From Pseudidiomarina marina (GTDB taxonomy: Bacteria; Pseudomonadota; Gammaproteobacteria; Enterobacterales; Alteromonadaceae), in assembly GCF_003987045.1 (NCBI RefSeq), contig NZ_PIPZ01000001.1, positions 248,001-312,000 of the forward strand: 64,000 bases of DNA. Reading direction: 5' to 3'. Positions 46,191 through 54,202 of this stretch are shown piece by piece (positions within the stretch are counted from its first letter, which is position 1; every line of letters begins with the position of its first letter). The position numbers and the translations under genes are program-made. Below the pieces are notes generated by a model that was not told the DNA's origin, made no database searches, and worked only from the letters and a program-made list of their open reading frames with translations.

Positions 46191-46206
46191 GTTCCATAAA
46201 TGGAAC
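46191..46206. promoter_or_regulatory. Perfect palindromic LysR-type operator
   Basis: GTTCCATAAATGGAAC has 7-bp inverted arms around AA, 31 bp before the LysR start codon. It is the best candidate for the recognition site of the adjacent regulator, acting on azoR and on its own gene. Confidence 0.6.
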
Positions 46207-46236
46207 GGAATTGAACAGTTTAATAGGAAGAGGTCG

Positions 46237-47169
46237 ATGGCGATTCCAGACTTAACCAATTACTTAATTTTTGCGCGGGTAGTTGCAGCGGGCAGTATTA
46301 GTGCAGGTGCTCGCGAACTCAATATGCCAAAATCAACAGTGAGCCGTCGTTTGACAGAACTCGAGGAAGAGCAAGGCGTTCGTTTACTTCATCGAAGTAC
46401 GCGAGGCCTCAAACTGACCGATATCGGGCAAGCGTTCTTAGTACACTGTGAAACATTGGTGGCAGCCGCTGAAGCCGCACAACAAGTTACGCAAATGGTG
46501 CAGGAAACGCCAAGAGGTGAAATACACGTTAGCTCGCCTTATGCCATTAGCCAAAGCATGCTAGTTACCTTATTACCTGAGTTTATGGCGTTGTATCCTG
46601 AGGTACGGATTAATTTAATGGTGACAAATCGGCCAGTGAATCTCATCGATGAAGGTATTGATGTTGCGTTACGTGTCCGACCTTATATCGAAGATTCCTC
46701 ATTGATAGCGCGCCCGCTGGCGGATTCCCCAGGCACACTCTATCGCAGTCCCACTCGAGGCGAGGTGGCGCGTATAGAAAAACCTTTGCAGCATCCACTT
46801 GATCTTGTGCACTATCCGCACCTGAGTTTGCACTATACCAGCGGTCGGTATCGCTATGATTTAACATCAAAAAGCGGCGAAAAACTAACCGTAAGTTTTC
46901 GTCCGCGCTTAATCACCGATGACATGATTGTGTTACGTGAAGCGGCAATTGAAGGCTTAGGCATTGTCTCATTGCCGAACTACCTGTGCGAACAAGCCAT
47001 CCAAGAAGGCTTACTTGAGCCGGTGTTGCCTGACTGGGCATTGCCTGTTGGTATTATGCATATGGTTTACCCTTACCGTCGCGGCTTGTTGCCGGCCGTC
47101 CGGGTGTTTATTGATTTTCTCGCCGAGCGACTTCCCGCTACGGCACAACGATCATTAAATACGATATAA
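46237..47169 (+). CDS. LysR-family transcriptional regulator
   Basis: 310 residues. The N-terminal winged helix (NYLIFARVVAAGSISAGARELNMPKSTVSRRLTELEE) is followed by LLHRSTRGLKLTDIG and an effector-binding domain of two periplasmic-binding-protein-like halves. It belongs to the large LysR subgroup often paired with quinone or azo reductases. Divergent from azoR with two palindromes between them, so it most likely senses an electrophile or quinone and controls azoR; the ligand is unknown. Confidence 0.9.
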   Translation: MAIPDLTNYLIFARVVAAGSISAGARELNMPKSTVSRRLTELEEEQGVRLLHRSTRGLKLTDIGQAFLVHCETLVAAAEAAQQVTQMVQETPRGEIHVSSPYAISQSMLVTLLPEFMALYPEVRINLMVTNRPVNLIDEGIDVALRVRPYIEDSSLIARPLADSPGTLYRSPTRGEVARIEKPLQHPLDLVHYPHLSLHYTSGRYRYDLTSKSGEKLTVSFRPRLITDDMIVLREAAIEGLGIVSLPNYLCEQAIQEGLLEPVLPDWALPVGIMHMVYPYRRGLLPAVRVFIDFLAERLPATAQRSLNTI

Positions 47170-47203
47170 AGGCTTTTATTTTCACGCTGACTCACTACAA
47201 TCA

Positions 47204-47221
47204 TTCAAACGGTCGTTTAAA
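47204..47221. promoter_or_regulatory. PsrA-like operator before the acyl-CoA dehydrogenase operon
   Basis: TTCAAACGGTCGTTTAAA is a near-perfect palindrome 34 nt before the dehydrogenase start. Its core, AAACGGTCGTTT, differs by one base from the palindrome at the gltA promoter, which suggests the same regulator. The AAAC-N4-GTTT pattern fits PsrA-type fatty-acid-responsive repressors. Confidence 0.6.
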
Positions 47222-47255
47222 TAATAATTAAACTCAAAATCAGCAGGGCAGGCTT

Positions 47256-48482
47256 ATGGATTTTACGCCAAGTGAAAAAACTCTCAGTTATCGCAAGCGC
47301 TTGATTGCGTTCATGCGAGAACATATTGAACCGATTGAAGCGAATTATCACAAAGAAAATCGCCGCTTAAACCCTGATTCGAATTGGCGGCATTGGCAAG
47401 TTGCGCCCATTGTTGAAGAATTAAAAGAGAAAGCTAAGCAAGCCGGGCTGTGGAACTTATTTTTGCCCGATGCCAAATTAGGGGCTGGACTGACGACGCT
47501 TGAGTATGCACCGCTTGCTGAGGTGATGGGCCATAGTTTGCTCGCCCCGGAGATTTTCAATTGTAATGCACCGGATACGGGCAACATGGAAGTGCTGTAT
47601 CACTTTGGTACCGATGCACAAAAACAGCAGTGGTTAACGCCATTATTGAACGGTGAGATTCGCTCCGTATTTTGTATGACCGAACCTGATGTTGCCTCTT
47701 CTGATGCCACAAATATGCAAGCGCGTATTGTCGCTGATGGCGATGAAGTTGTTATCAATGGACGCAAATGGTGGTCGACAGGGCTTGGTCATCCTCATGC
47801 TAAGTTTGCCATAGTGATGGGTTTAACCGACGCTGATGCACCAAAGCATCAACGACACTCAATGGTGCTCGTGCCGCTTGATACGGCTGGTGTGACGGTG
47901 GAGCGTATGCTTCCTGCATTTGGTGAATATGACGCGCCGTACGGACATGGCGAGGTACTATTTGAAAACGTTCGGGTGCCTAAAGCAAATGTTATCGGTG
48001 GTCTTGGCGATGGCTTCAAAATTGCCCAGGGACGATTGGGGCCGGGTCGCATTCACCACTGTATGCGCGCTTTAGGAGCTGCCGAGAAAGCGTTACAACT
48101 GTTTATACGTCGAGGGCAGGAACGTATTGGTTTTGGTAAGCCGATACTGCAATTAAATGGTAACCTTGAACGTGTAGCCGATATGCGGATTGCAATTGAT
48201 CAAGCCCGCTTGTTAACGTTTTACGCAGCGTGGAAAATCGATCAAGTTGGCGCAATGAAAGCGCTCGCTGAAATCTCCGCAATTAAGGTTGCGGCTCCGA
48301 ATGTATTGCAGCAGGTGGTGGATGAAGCGATTCAAATTTATGGCGGAGCCGGCATGAGCCATGATACGCCGCTTACCGCACTGTTTGCGATGGCTCGGGC
48401 ATTACGCATCGCTGACGGCCCTGATGCAGTGCATCGTAGCACCATAGCCAAGGTTGAGCTCGCCAAGTATCGGGAGGCCTAA
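47256..48482 (+). CDS. Acyl-CoA dehydrogenase, ACAD10/11-like
   Basis: 408 residues, FAD-dependent. FCMTEPDVASSDATNMQA is the flavin/substrate segment; INGRKWWSTGLGHPHAKFAIVMG, RGQERIGFGKPI and QIYGGAGMSHDTPLTALFAMAR follow. The closing ADGPDAVH, in place of the YEGT of classical enzymes such as MCAD, is the pattern of the ACAD10/ACAD11 group. In mammals and in Pseudomonas LvaC that group acts on 4-phosphorylated acyl-CoA. The next gene is an APH-type kinase, which in animal ACAD10/11 is fused to the dehydrogenase. First gene of a three-gene operon under a PsrA-like operator. Confidence 0.88.
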   Translation: MDFTPSEKTLSYRKRLIAFMREHIEPIEANYHKENRRLNPDSNWRHWQVAPIVEELKEKAKQAGLWNLFLPDAKLGAGLTTLEYAPLAEVMGHSLLAPEIFNCNAPDTGNMEVLYHFGTDAQKQQWLTPLLNGEIRSVFCMTEPDVASSDATNMQARIVADGDEVVINGRKWWSTGLGHPHAKFAIVMGLTDADAPKHQRHSMVLVPLDTAGVTVERMLPAFGEYDAPYGHGEVLFENVRVPKANVIGGLGDGFKIAQGRLGPGRIHHCMRALGAAEKALQLFIRRGQERIGFGKPILQLNGNLERVADMRIAIDQARLLTFYAAWKIDQVGAMKALAEISAIKVAAPNVLQQVVDEAIQIYGGAGMSHDTPLTALFAMARALRIADGPDAVHRSTIAKVELAKYREA

Positions 48483-49550
48483 GTGACCGATAACCAGCTA
48501 GAAGATCAAGCTACATCAGTGCGCTCTGGCGAAGAATTGCCCGAGCAGCGCTTGAGTGATTGGCTACGAACACAATTGCCAGAACTTTCAGGAGCAATGC
48601 GCATTACGCAATACAGTGGCGGCGCTTCAAATTGGACTTATCGCATACAATTCGATAATGCTGATCTCATATTGCGCCGACCTCCGGCGGGAACCAAAGC
48701 CAAGTCGGCTCATGATATGGGCCGCGAATATCGTCTGCAGAAGGCTTTGAAACCAGTATTTCCGTATGTGCCCCAAATGCGATTGTATACCGATGATGCA
48801 AGTATTATTGGCGATGAATTTTATGTCATGGATCGGGTTGCTGGGATTATTCCACGCAAGAACATGCCGCGTGAATTAGCTTTAACTGAAGCGCAAACTC
48901 GAACCCTATGCTTGAATGCCCTCGATGTACTTATTGAGCTGCATCGAGTTGATATCGAAGCTGCCGGCCTAAGCGATTTAGCCAAGGGCGCTGGTTACAC
49001 CGAGCGCCAAGTTCATGGTTGGAGCGAACGCTATAAAAAAGCGAAAACTTGGAACGTACCTTCGGGCAAAAAATTGATGCAGTGGTTGGCAGCGAATATG
49101 CCCAAACATGAAACGATTTGTATGACCCACAATGATTTTCGTTTTGATAATTTGGTGCTAGATGTCAATGATCCGACCAAGATCATTGGTGTGCTCGATT
49201 GGGAGTTGGCGACGTTAGGTAATCCGTTGATGGATTTAGGGAATAGCCTCGCTTATTGGATTCAGGCCGATGATGACCGTATTGCACGCTCGACCCGTCG
49301 TCAACCAACGCACTTGCCGGGCATGCTAACGCGCCAAGAAGTTATTGAATATTACTGCGATAAAATGGACGTAGATGTCAAAGATTTCCGTTTTTACGAG
49401 GTGTTCGGATTATTTCGTTTGAGTGTGATTGCTCAACAAATTTATTTCCGTTACCACCACAAACAAACCCGCAATCCAGCTTTCAAGAATTTTTGGTTCT
49501 TAGTGCATTATTTGCACTGGAGAGCTCGCAAACTAATAAAACAAGGATAA
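48483..49550 (+). CDS. APH-family kinase, LvaA/ACAD10-11 kinase-like
   Basis: 355 residues, aminoglycoside-phosphotransferase fold. A substrate/ATP loop, QYSGGASNWTYRI, is followed by LILRRPPAG. The catalytic loop THNDFRFDNLVLD carries Asp and Asn, and GVLDWELATLGNPLMDLG holds the metal-binding Asp. The start is GTG with GGAGG close by, one base after the dehydrogenase stop. Homologues paired with acyl-CoA dehydrogenases phosphorylate the 4-hydroxyl of hydroxyacyl-CoA; antibiotic resistance is unlikely given this context. Confidence 0.85.
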   Translation: MTDNQLEDQATSVRSGEELPEQRLSDWLRTQLPELSGAMRITQYSGGASNWTYRIQFDNADLILRRPPAGTKAKSAHDMGREYRLQKALKPVFPYVPQMRLYTDDASIIGDEFYVMDRVAGIIPRKNMPRELALTEAQTRTLCLNALDVLIELHRVDIEAAGLSDLAKGAGYTERQVHGWSERYKKAKTWNVPSGKKLMQWLAANMPKHETICMTHNDFRFDNLVLDVNDPTKIIGVLDWELATLGNPLMDLGNSLAYWIQADDDRIARSTRRQPTHLPGMLTRQEVIEYYCDKMDVDVKDFRFYEVFGLFRLSVIAQQIYFRYHHKQTRNPAFKNFWFLVHYLHWRARKLIKQG

Positions 49551-49553
49551 TTC

Positions 49554-50306
49554 ATGCGCAAAACAATATTGATAACTGGCGCAAGCTCTGGACTGGGCGA
49601 GGGCATGGCGCGAGAGTTCGCCAAGTATGGCCGAAATTTAGCATTGTGCGCTCGGCGCACGGAACGCCTTGATGCCTTGAAGCAAGAGTTAGAACAACGC
49701 TACCCAGATATTAAAGTAAGCGTGAAGGCGCTAGATGTGAATCAGCATGACGACGTATTTGCTGTATTTAAAGCGTTCAAAGAAGAGTTTGGCAGTATCG
49801 ATCGGGTGATTGTGAACGCTGGAATGGGTAAAGGGGCATCGCTGGGTACTGGATATTTCTATGCCAATGTGCAAACTGCGCAAACCAACTTCGTGGCGGC
49901 ATTAGCACAATGTGAGGCAGCGCTCGAGATCTTCCGTGAACAAAATAGCGGGCATTTGGTAACCATAAGTTCCATTAGTGCACTACGCGGAATGCCGCGA
50001 GCGATGACTGTTTATGCGGCGACAAAGGCGGGGTTACTGGCGCTTACAGAAGGGATTCGTGCCGACTTAATTAAATCACGCTCGCCGATCAAAGTGAGTG
50101 CCATTTTACCCGGATACATTCGCTCTGAAATTAATGAAAAAGTGAAGAATACCCCGTTCATGATTGATACCGAAACTGGCTGTCGTAAGTTAGTTCAAGC
50201 GATAGAAAAAGAGCCCGTGCAGGCCTATGTGCCAACTTGGCCATGGGCGCTTATCGGCTTTTTGATGAAGCGCTTACCATTGAAATGGGTCATGAAACTC
50301 GGTTAA
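49554..50306 (+). CDS. Short-chain dehydrogenase/reductase, LvaD-like by context
   Basis: A 250-residue Rossmann enzyme. NAD(P)-binding TGASSGLGEGMA is at residues 8-19, an Arg-rich loop (CARRTERL) favours NADP(H), NAG lies near 90, and the catalytic Ser is in SSISA and Tyr-xxx-Lys in YAATK. The C-terminus is hydrophobic (WALIGFLMKRLPLKWVM) and may touch the membrane. It is 3 nt after the kinase. In the levulinate pathway an SDR interconverts 4-oxo- and 4-hydroxyacyl-CoA; that role is inferred here from gene order. Confidence 0.82.
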   Translation: MRKTILITGASSGLGEGMAREFAKYGRNLALCARRTERLDALKQELEQRYPDIKVSVKALDVNQHDDVFAVFKAFKEEFGSIDRVIVNAGMGKGASLGTGYFYANVQTAQTNFVAALAQCEAALEIFREQNSGHLVTISSISALRGMPRAMTVYAATKAGLLALTEGIRADLIKSRSPIKVSAILPGYIRSEINEKVKNTPFMIDTETGCRKLVQAIEKEPVQAYVPTWPWALIGFLMKRLPLKWVMKLG

Positions 50307-50782
50307 AGCGGGCACTCTTTTTCTTCGCGTTTGGTGGTGACGCTGATGGTCGCTGGACGCCCATTTGCGTCATCATACACCACTGAGGATTTGGCGATAT
50401 TTAAGGCCCCACGACTGTGACCGTGATGAATAACTAATTCGCCATCACGCTGCCACGATATTGTTAAACAGGGGCCTTGTTCAGCGGTCGCAATTCGTAG
50501 CCAATCATTCGCTTTGGGTTCAAACAACCATACTTCAAAACCATGCCAGCTATTGCCAGAGTTGCCACGCTGACAATCATAAACGTGAATCTCTGCTGCA
50601 CCGTCGGCAGTTGCAATGAGCTGCAAAGATTGACAGTTTGCAGCGACCGGCGGATCAGGTTCAAATACCGTGAGTTTATAAATCAATACCGCAGTAAACA
50701 GCACGGCAAGCGTTACCCCTGCGGCAAGAAACCATAAGCCAAGGCGGCGAGTTGCTTTACTCACAAAGCTGACAATTCCCAT
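50303..50782 (-). CDS. Membrane-anchored protein of unknown function
   Basis: 159 residues with one N-terminal membrane helix (LGLWFLAAGVTLAVLFTAVLIY) and a mainly beta-strand extracytoplasmic part with three or four Cys (ANCQSLQL, VYDCQRG, GPCLTIS and the C-terminal ECPL), so disulfides are likely. I recognise no family. The start overlaps the pirin stop by one base, so it is co-translated with pirin. Its stop shares TTAA with the convergent SDR gene. Confidence 0.7.
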   Translation of the reverse strand: MGIVSFVSKATRRLGLWFLAAGVTLAVLFTAVLIYKLTVFEPDPPVAANCQSLQLIATADGAAEIHVYDCQRGNSGNSWHGFEVWLFEPKANDWLRIATAEQGPCLTISWQRDGELVIHHGHSRGALNIAKSSVVYDDANGRPATISVTTKREEKECPL

Positions 50783-51705
50783 TAGTTACCTTTTTTTGTC
50801 TGGTATTGAACAACCTTTCCAAAGCGCTCATGGCCGGCATCCCAATCTTGCTGGGCTTGCTCGACGCGTTGCTGCGACGCACTAACAAAATTCCACCACA
50901 TTTTTACTGGCTGTTCAAATGCCTCACCACCTAATACTAAAATCTGGGTATCGGCAGCAAACTCCAGAACCACATGTTGACGATTGCTACCCAGACTTAT
51001 TAATTGATGCGCGCGAGTGGTTTTCTCAAGCGTTTCGAGTTGCCCACTAACAACGTAGATGCCGTATTCAAAATCACGATCAAGATGTAACTCGACAGCG
51101 GTTGTACGTGGTGTCTGCAATAACATCGCCATACTTGGACTAAAGCTTAGTGCCGGACTATTCCAGCGGCGCTGCTCGGTCGCATAAGTTCCGCAAATAA
51201 GCGTAGCGGTGCAATCGCCGAGACTAAACTTTGGCACCTGTTGATAATGATCGAAGCGCGGTTCTGTTTGTTCATGCTCAGGCGGAAGTGCTCGCCACAG
51301 TTGTAATCCATGTAACGGTTGATCAGGATCGTTATCGGCCACTTCAGCATGGGTAATGCCTCGTCCAGCTGTCATTAAATTTAACTGACCGCTGCGTAAA
51401 GACTGTTCATAACCTAAACTATCTTGATGGAGAAGTTGCCCAGACAGCAACCACGTGATGGTCTGCAAGCCAATATGTGGGTGTGGCGGAACATCAAACT
51501 GGCGATAATTGGCTGGTGCAACTGGACCAAAGTGGTCTAAGAAGCACCACGGTCCAATCATTCGAATAGCGCGTTGTGGCAGAATACGGTGAACCGTTAA
51601 ATGGGGCGTTAACTGTCGCTGCAATGATCCGTAGACGCTGGCATCATGTTGTAAATGCTCTGATTCGCAGGTTTCAAGTTGAGTTTCTTGCGGGGCTCTG
51701 GTCAT
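50782..51705 (-). CDS. Pirin-family protein
   Basis: A 307-residue bicupin. Metal-binding His residues are seen in PPHPHIGLQTITWLLSG and GRGITHAE, and the N-terminal signature MIGPWCFLDHFGP is typical of pirins. Members bind iron; some, such as YhhW, act as quercetin dioxygenases and others as redox-sensitive regulators, so the activity is open. It is followed by a one-base overlapping gene for a membrane protein of unknown function. The 130-bp region before the next plus-strand gene holds no other gene. Confidence 0.9.
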   Translation of the reverse strand: MTRAPQETQLETCESEHLQHDASVYGSLQRQLTPHLTVHRILPQRAIRMIGPWCFLDHFGPVAPANYRQFDVPPHPHIGLQTITWLLSGQLLHQDSLGYEQSLRSGQLNLMTAGRGITHAEVADNDPDQPLHGLQLWRALPPEHEQTEPRFDHYQQVPKFSLGDCTATLICGTYATEQRRWNSPALSFSPSMAMLLQTPRTTAVELHLDRDFEYGIYVVSGQLETLEKTTRAHQLISLGSNRQHVVLEFAADTQILVLGGEAFEQPVKMWWNFVSASQQRVEQAQQDWDAGHERFGKVVQYQTKKGN

Positions 51706-51835
51706 AGCTGCCTCATCATAATTGTTACTAAAAACAGTATGGCACTCGCCCCGACAATAGTCGAATATAATGCTTGAAGTCTTTCGCCGAGCGGAAGATT
51801 TCAGTAAGGTGTAGATTCCACATAAGGAGATTGCG

Positions 51836-52000
51836 ATGATTTATCCACTCATCCTAGCGGTTATTGGTTTTGCTGCCATGTTAAGCGGTATCTGGGAGCA
51901 AAACTTAAGCACCATTATTGTTGGTGTGTTCATGCAAATCATCGGTTGGATATGGTTTCTAATAGTTTGGCGAAAAGAAAAACAAAAAGGGCAAACATAA
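51836..52000 (+). CDS. 54-residue small membrane protein
   Basis: A short frame starting ATG with AGGAGA 6 nt upstream. Two hydrophobic segments are visible (IYPLILAVIGFAAMLSGIW, and IIVGVFMQIIGWIWFLIVW), then a basic tail, RKEKQKGQT, suggesting a hairpin membrane protein. The next gene begins 4 nt after its stop, and the good ribosome site supports it as real. The family is unrecognised. First of three consecutive small membrane-protein genes before pxpABC. Confidence 0.7.
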   Translation: MIYPLILAVIGFAAMLSGIWEQNLSTIIVGVFMQIIGWIWFLIVWRKEKQKGQT

Positions 52001-52004
52001 GCTT

Positions 52005-52295
52005 ATGAAAACAACAAGTACGACACGAATTAGTGCACTTGCGGTCATCGTTCTGGGTATATTACTCGCCGTATTAGCACCAGCAGGCGAGGCCACTTCA
52101 AGTTATCGCCAATTAGGCGTGGTGTTATTGGTTATTGGTGTGGTGTGGTTGCTAAGACAAAAACGTCCAGAGCCAAAAGCCGAAGCCAATCCCGAACCGT
52201 ACCAACAACCTGTTTTAAAATGGTATCAATCCCCAATTTTGTGGGTGCCGGTTATTGCGATTATTATCGCTATTTTGTCTTGGTTATTTATCTAG
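52005..52295 (+). CDS. Small two-helix membrane protein
   Basis: 96 residues with three hydrophobic stretches: ISALAVIVLGILLAVLAPAG, QLGVVLLVIGVVWLL and, at the end, ILWVPVIAIIIAILSWLFI. A Pro/Glu/Lys-rich loop separates the second and third. No family is recognised. It starts 4 nt after the 54-residue gene with no strong Shine-Dalgarno sequence, which suggests translational coupling. Confidence 0.65.
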   Translation: MKTTSTTRISALAVIVLGILLAVLAPAGEATSSYRQLGVVLLVIGVVWLLRQKRPEPKAEANPEPYQQPVLKWYQSPILWVPVIAIIIAILSWLFI

Positions 52296-52318
52296 GCTCG
52301 CAAAAGTAGGGAACCATT

Positions 52319-52732
52319 ATGTCGTTAACCACACGGTTAGTTATTTTAGCGGGTCTTGTCGGCCTGATGTTTTATAATGCTAGCGAACAACAATTGTGGG
52401 CAGCCATCATTGATTGGCAGCTAGGCTGGTATAAACTTGGCGTGCCAATTGCTTGGGGGATTATTCTCGGTGCTTTGGTGAACTTGTTGGGGGGGCGCGT
52501 ATTGCTGAAGTGGCTTGAGCCAATCACCTTGGTCGCAGCATCACTGACTACGTTAGGGTTAACCGGCGCTGCAGCTGTTTACGGTGCGCATCAGATTGGT
52601 GGACTAACGCTTGCACCATTATTTATTTCAAGCGTTGGCGTTGGCGTTTATTTGTTTGCCTACAGTTATGCTCGCTTCGCCGGCGCGCGTGGTGCACGTA
52701 ATGAAGAATCAGAGGATTCGGTTGATAAGTAG
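52319..52732 (+). CDS. Four-helix membrane protein of unknown function
   Basis: 137 residues with hydrophobic stretches near residues 4-20, 40-60, 68-92 and 97-120 (LVILAGLVGLMFYN, IAWGIILGALVNLLGG, TLVAASLTTLGLTGAAAVYGA, LFISSVGVGVYLFAYSYA). The tail is short and charged. Not recognised. pxpA starts 2 nt after its stop, so it is likely co-expressed with 5-oxoprolinase and might assist its membrane context; that is speculation. Confidence 0.7.
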   Translation: MSLTTRLVILAGLVGLMFYNASEQQLWAAIIDWQLGWYKLGVPIAWGIILGALVNLLGGRVLLKWLEPITLVAASLTTLGLTGAAAVYGAHQIGGLTLAPLFISSVGVGVYLFAYSYARFAGARGARNEESEDSVDK

Positions 52733-52734
52733 TT

Positions 52735-53490
52735 ATGATCAAACTCAATTGTGATATGGGTGAAAGCTTTGCGGCATGGACGATGGGTGATGATGCCGCG
52801 GTAATGCCGCATGTTGATATGGCCAATATTGCCTGTGGTTTTCATGCCGGTGGCCCAGCAATTATGGCGCAAACCATTCAATTAGCCGTCGAACACCAGG
52901 TCGAAATTGGTGCTCACCCAGCGTATCCAGATTTAGCGGGTTTCGGCCGTCGAACCTTGCATTTTCCGCAGGCCGAATTAAAGGCCATCTTGCATTATCA
53001 AATTGGTGCAATACGAGCTTTGTGTTTGCAAGCCGGTGCACAGCTAAGTTACGTAAAACCTCACGGTGCTCTATATAACGATATGCAGCGTGATCAAGAA
53101 TTATTTGAATTGGTTTGCCGCGTAATAGCTGAACAAAACAACAGTCATCCTGCACATCCGCCCCTGTATTTATTAACTTTGGCAAGGGCAAATAACACCA
53201 CGCAACAGCGTATTGCCGAATACTGCAACGTCGAGTTGTGTTTCGAAGCATTTGCCGACAGACGTTACGAACCTGATGGTTCTCTGCGGTCGCGCCAATA
53301 TGCAGACGCAGTGTTTACTGATCGCGAAACGATTCTTGACCAAGCAAAAGCGTTTGCTTGTGGTGAGCCAATTATTGCAAGCGATGGTTCACAATTGCGT
53401 TTACAACCACAAACATTATGTGTGCACGGTGATAACGCTGAATCGATTGCAACCGTTGTCGCAATCCGACAGGTTCTAAATGGCATTTAA
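52735..53490 (+). CDS. pxpA: 5-oxoprolinase subunit PxpA
   Basis: 251 residues, LamB/YcsF family. LNCDMGESFAAWTMGDD, ANIACGFHAGGP and GAHPAYPDLAGFGRR at the start, then VKPHGALYNDM, are diagnostic. With PxpB and PxpC it opens 5-oxo-L-proline to glutamate using ATP, removing a damage product of glutamine and glutathione. It overlaps pxpB by 11 bp. E. coli order is pxpBCA; here it is pxpABC. Confidence 0.93.
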   Translation: MIKLNCDMGESFAAWTMGDDAAVMPHVDMANIACGFHAGGPAIMAQTIQLAVEHQVEIGAHPAYPDLAGFGRRTLHFPQAELKAILHYQIGAIRALCLQAGAQLSYVKPHGALYNDMQRDQELFELVCRVIAEQNNSHPAHPPLYLLTLARANNTTQQRIAEYCNVELCFEAFADRRYEPDGSLRSRQYADAVFTDRETILDQAKAFACGEPIIASDGSQLRLQPQTLCVHGDNAESIATVVAIRQVLNGI

Positions 53491-54202
53491 CCTACAAGCT
53501 TCAATTGAAATAGCTGGCGTTGATGCGGTAATGATCGTGTTTGACGCGAAAGTCGATAAGCAAATTAACCAACAGGTTCATTTATTACGTGAGGCCATTA
53601 TTCAAGCACAGCCCGTTTGGTTGAGCGACGTGGTTGCTGCTTATCACACACTAATGGTTGTGTACGACATTCAACGCACCACTTTTGAACACGTTCAGCA
53701 CTGGCTGAAAGCACAACTTATCGAGCTACAGCAGCGACAGGTAACACCGAAGGTTGCTGGTATTCACGAGTACTTCGTGTGTTACGAACCTGAATTTGCG
53801 CTCGACATCGAGCGTGTTTGCCATTGTACGGGGCTAAGCGCAGAAGAGGTTAGCCAGCGTCATAGTGCGGAAACTTACCATGTATATACCATTGGATTCG
53901 CTCCCGGCTTTGCTTATTTAGGTGATGTACCTAACGCATTGCAAGTGGCACGACTCGATACCCCGCGCACTAAAGTACCCGCGGGCAGCGTGGCGATAGC
54001 TAATCAACAAACAGCCATTTATCCGCGTACGTCGCCAGGTGGGTGGAATATTATCGGTCGCGTCGCCGGGTGGACGGATCGATCAGGATTAAAACTGCAA
54101 GCCGGCGATCAGGTGCGTTTCACATCCGTTTCCAAACAACGTTTTTTAGAAATTGAAGCAAACAGCCAATCGAATCACATTGAGGAGCGCCATGATGACT
54201 AA
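53480..54202 (+). CDS. pxpB: 5-oxoprolinase subunit PxpB
   Basis: 240 residues, of the AHS1/allophanate hydrolase subunit 1 type. YTIGFAPGFAYLGDVP near residue 137, RLDTPRTKVPAGSVAIANQQTAIYP and TSPGGWNIIGR are the family's conserved segments. It pairs with PxpC to form the ATP-dependent half of oxoprolinase. It starts within the end of pxpA and overlaps the beginning of pxpC. Confidence 0.93.
   Translation: MAFNLQASIEIAGVDAVMIVFDAKVDKQINQQVHLLREAIIQAQPVWLSDVVAAYHTLMVVYDIQRTTFEHVQHWLKAQLIELQQRQVTPKVAGIHEYFVCYEPEFALDIERVCHCTGLSAEEVSQRHSAETYHVYTIGFAPGFAYLGDVPNALQVARLDTPRTKVPAGSVAIANQQTAIYPRTSPGGWNIIGRVAGWTDRSGLKLQAGDQVRFTSVSKQRFLEIEANSQSNHIEERHDD

Noticed and set aside
48483-49550. Aminoglycoside resistance gene
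   Set aside because: The APH fold is shared with many small-molecule kinases; position between an acyl-CoA dehydrogenase and an SDR points to acyl-CoA metabolism.
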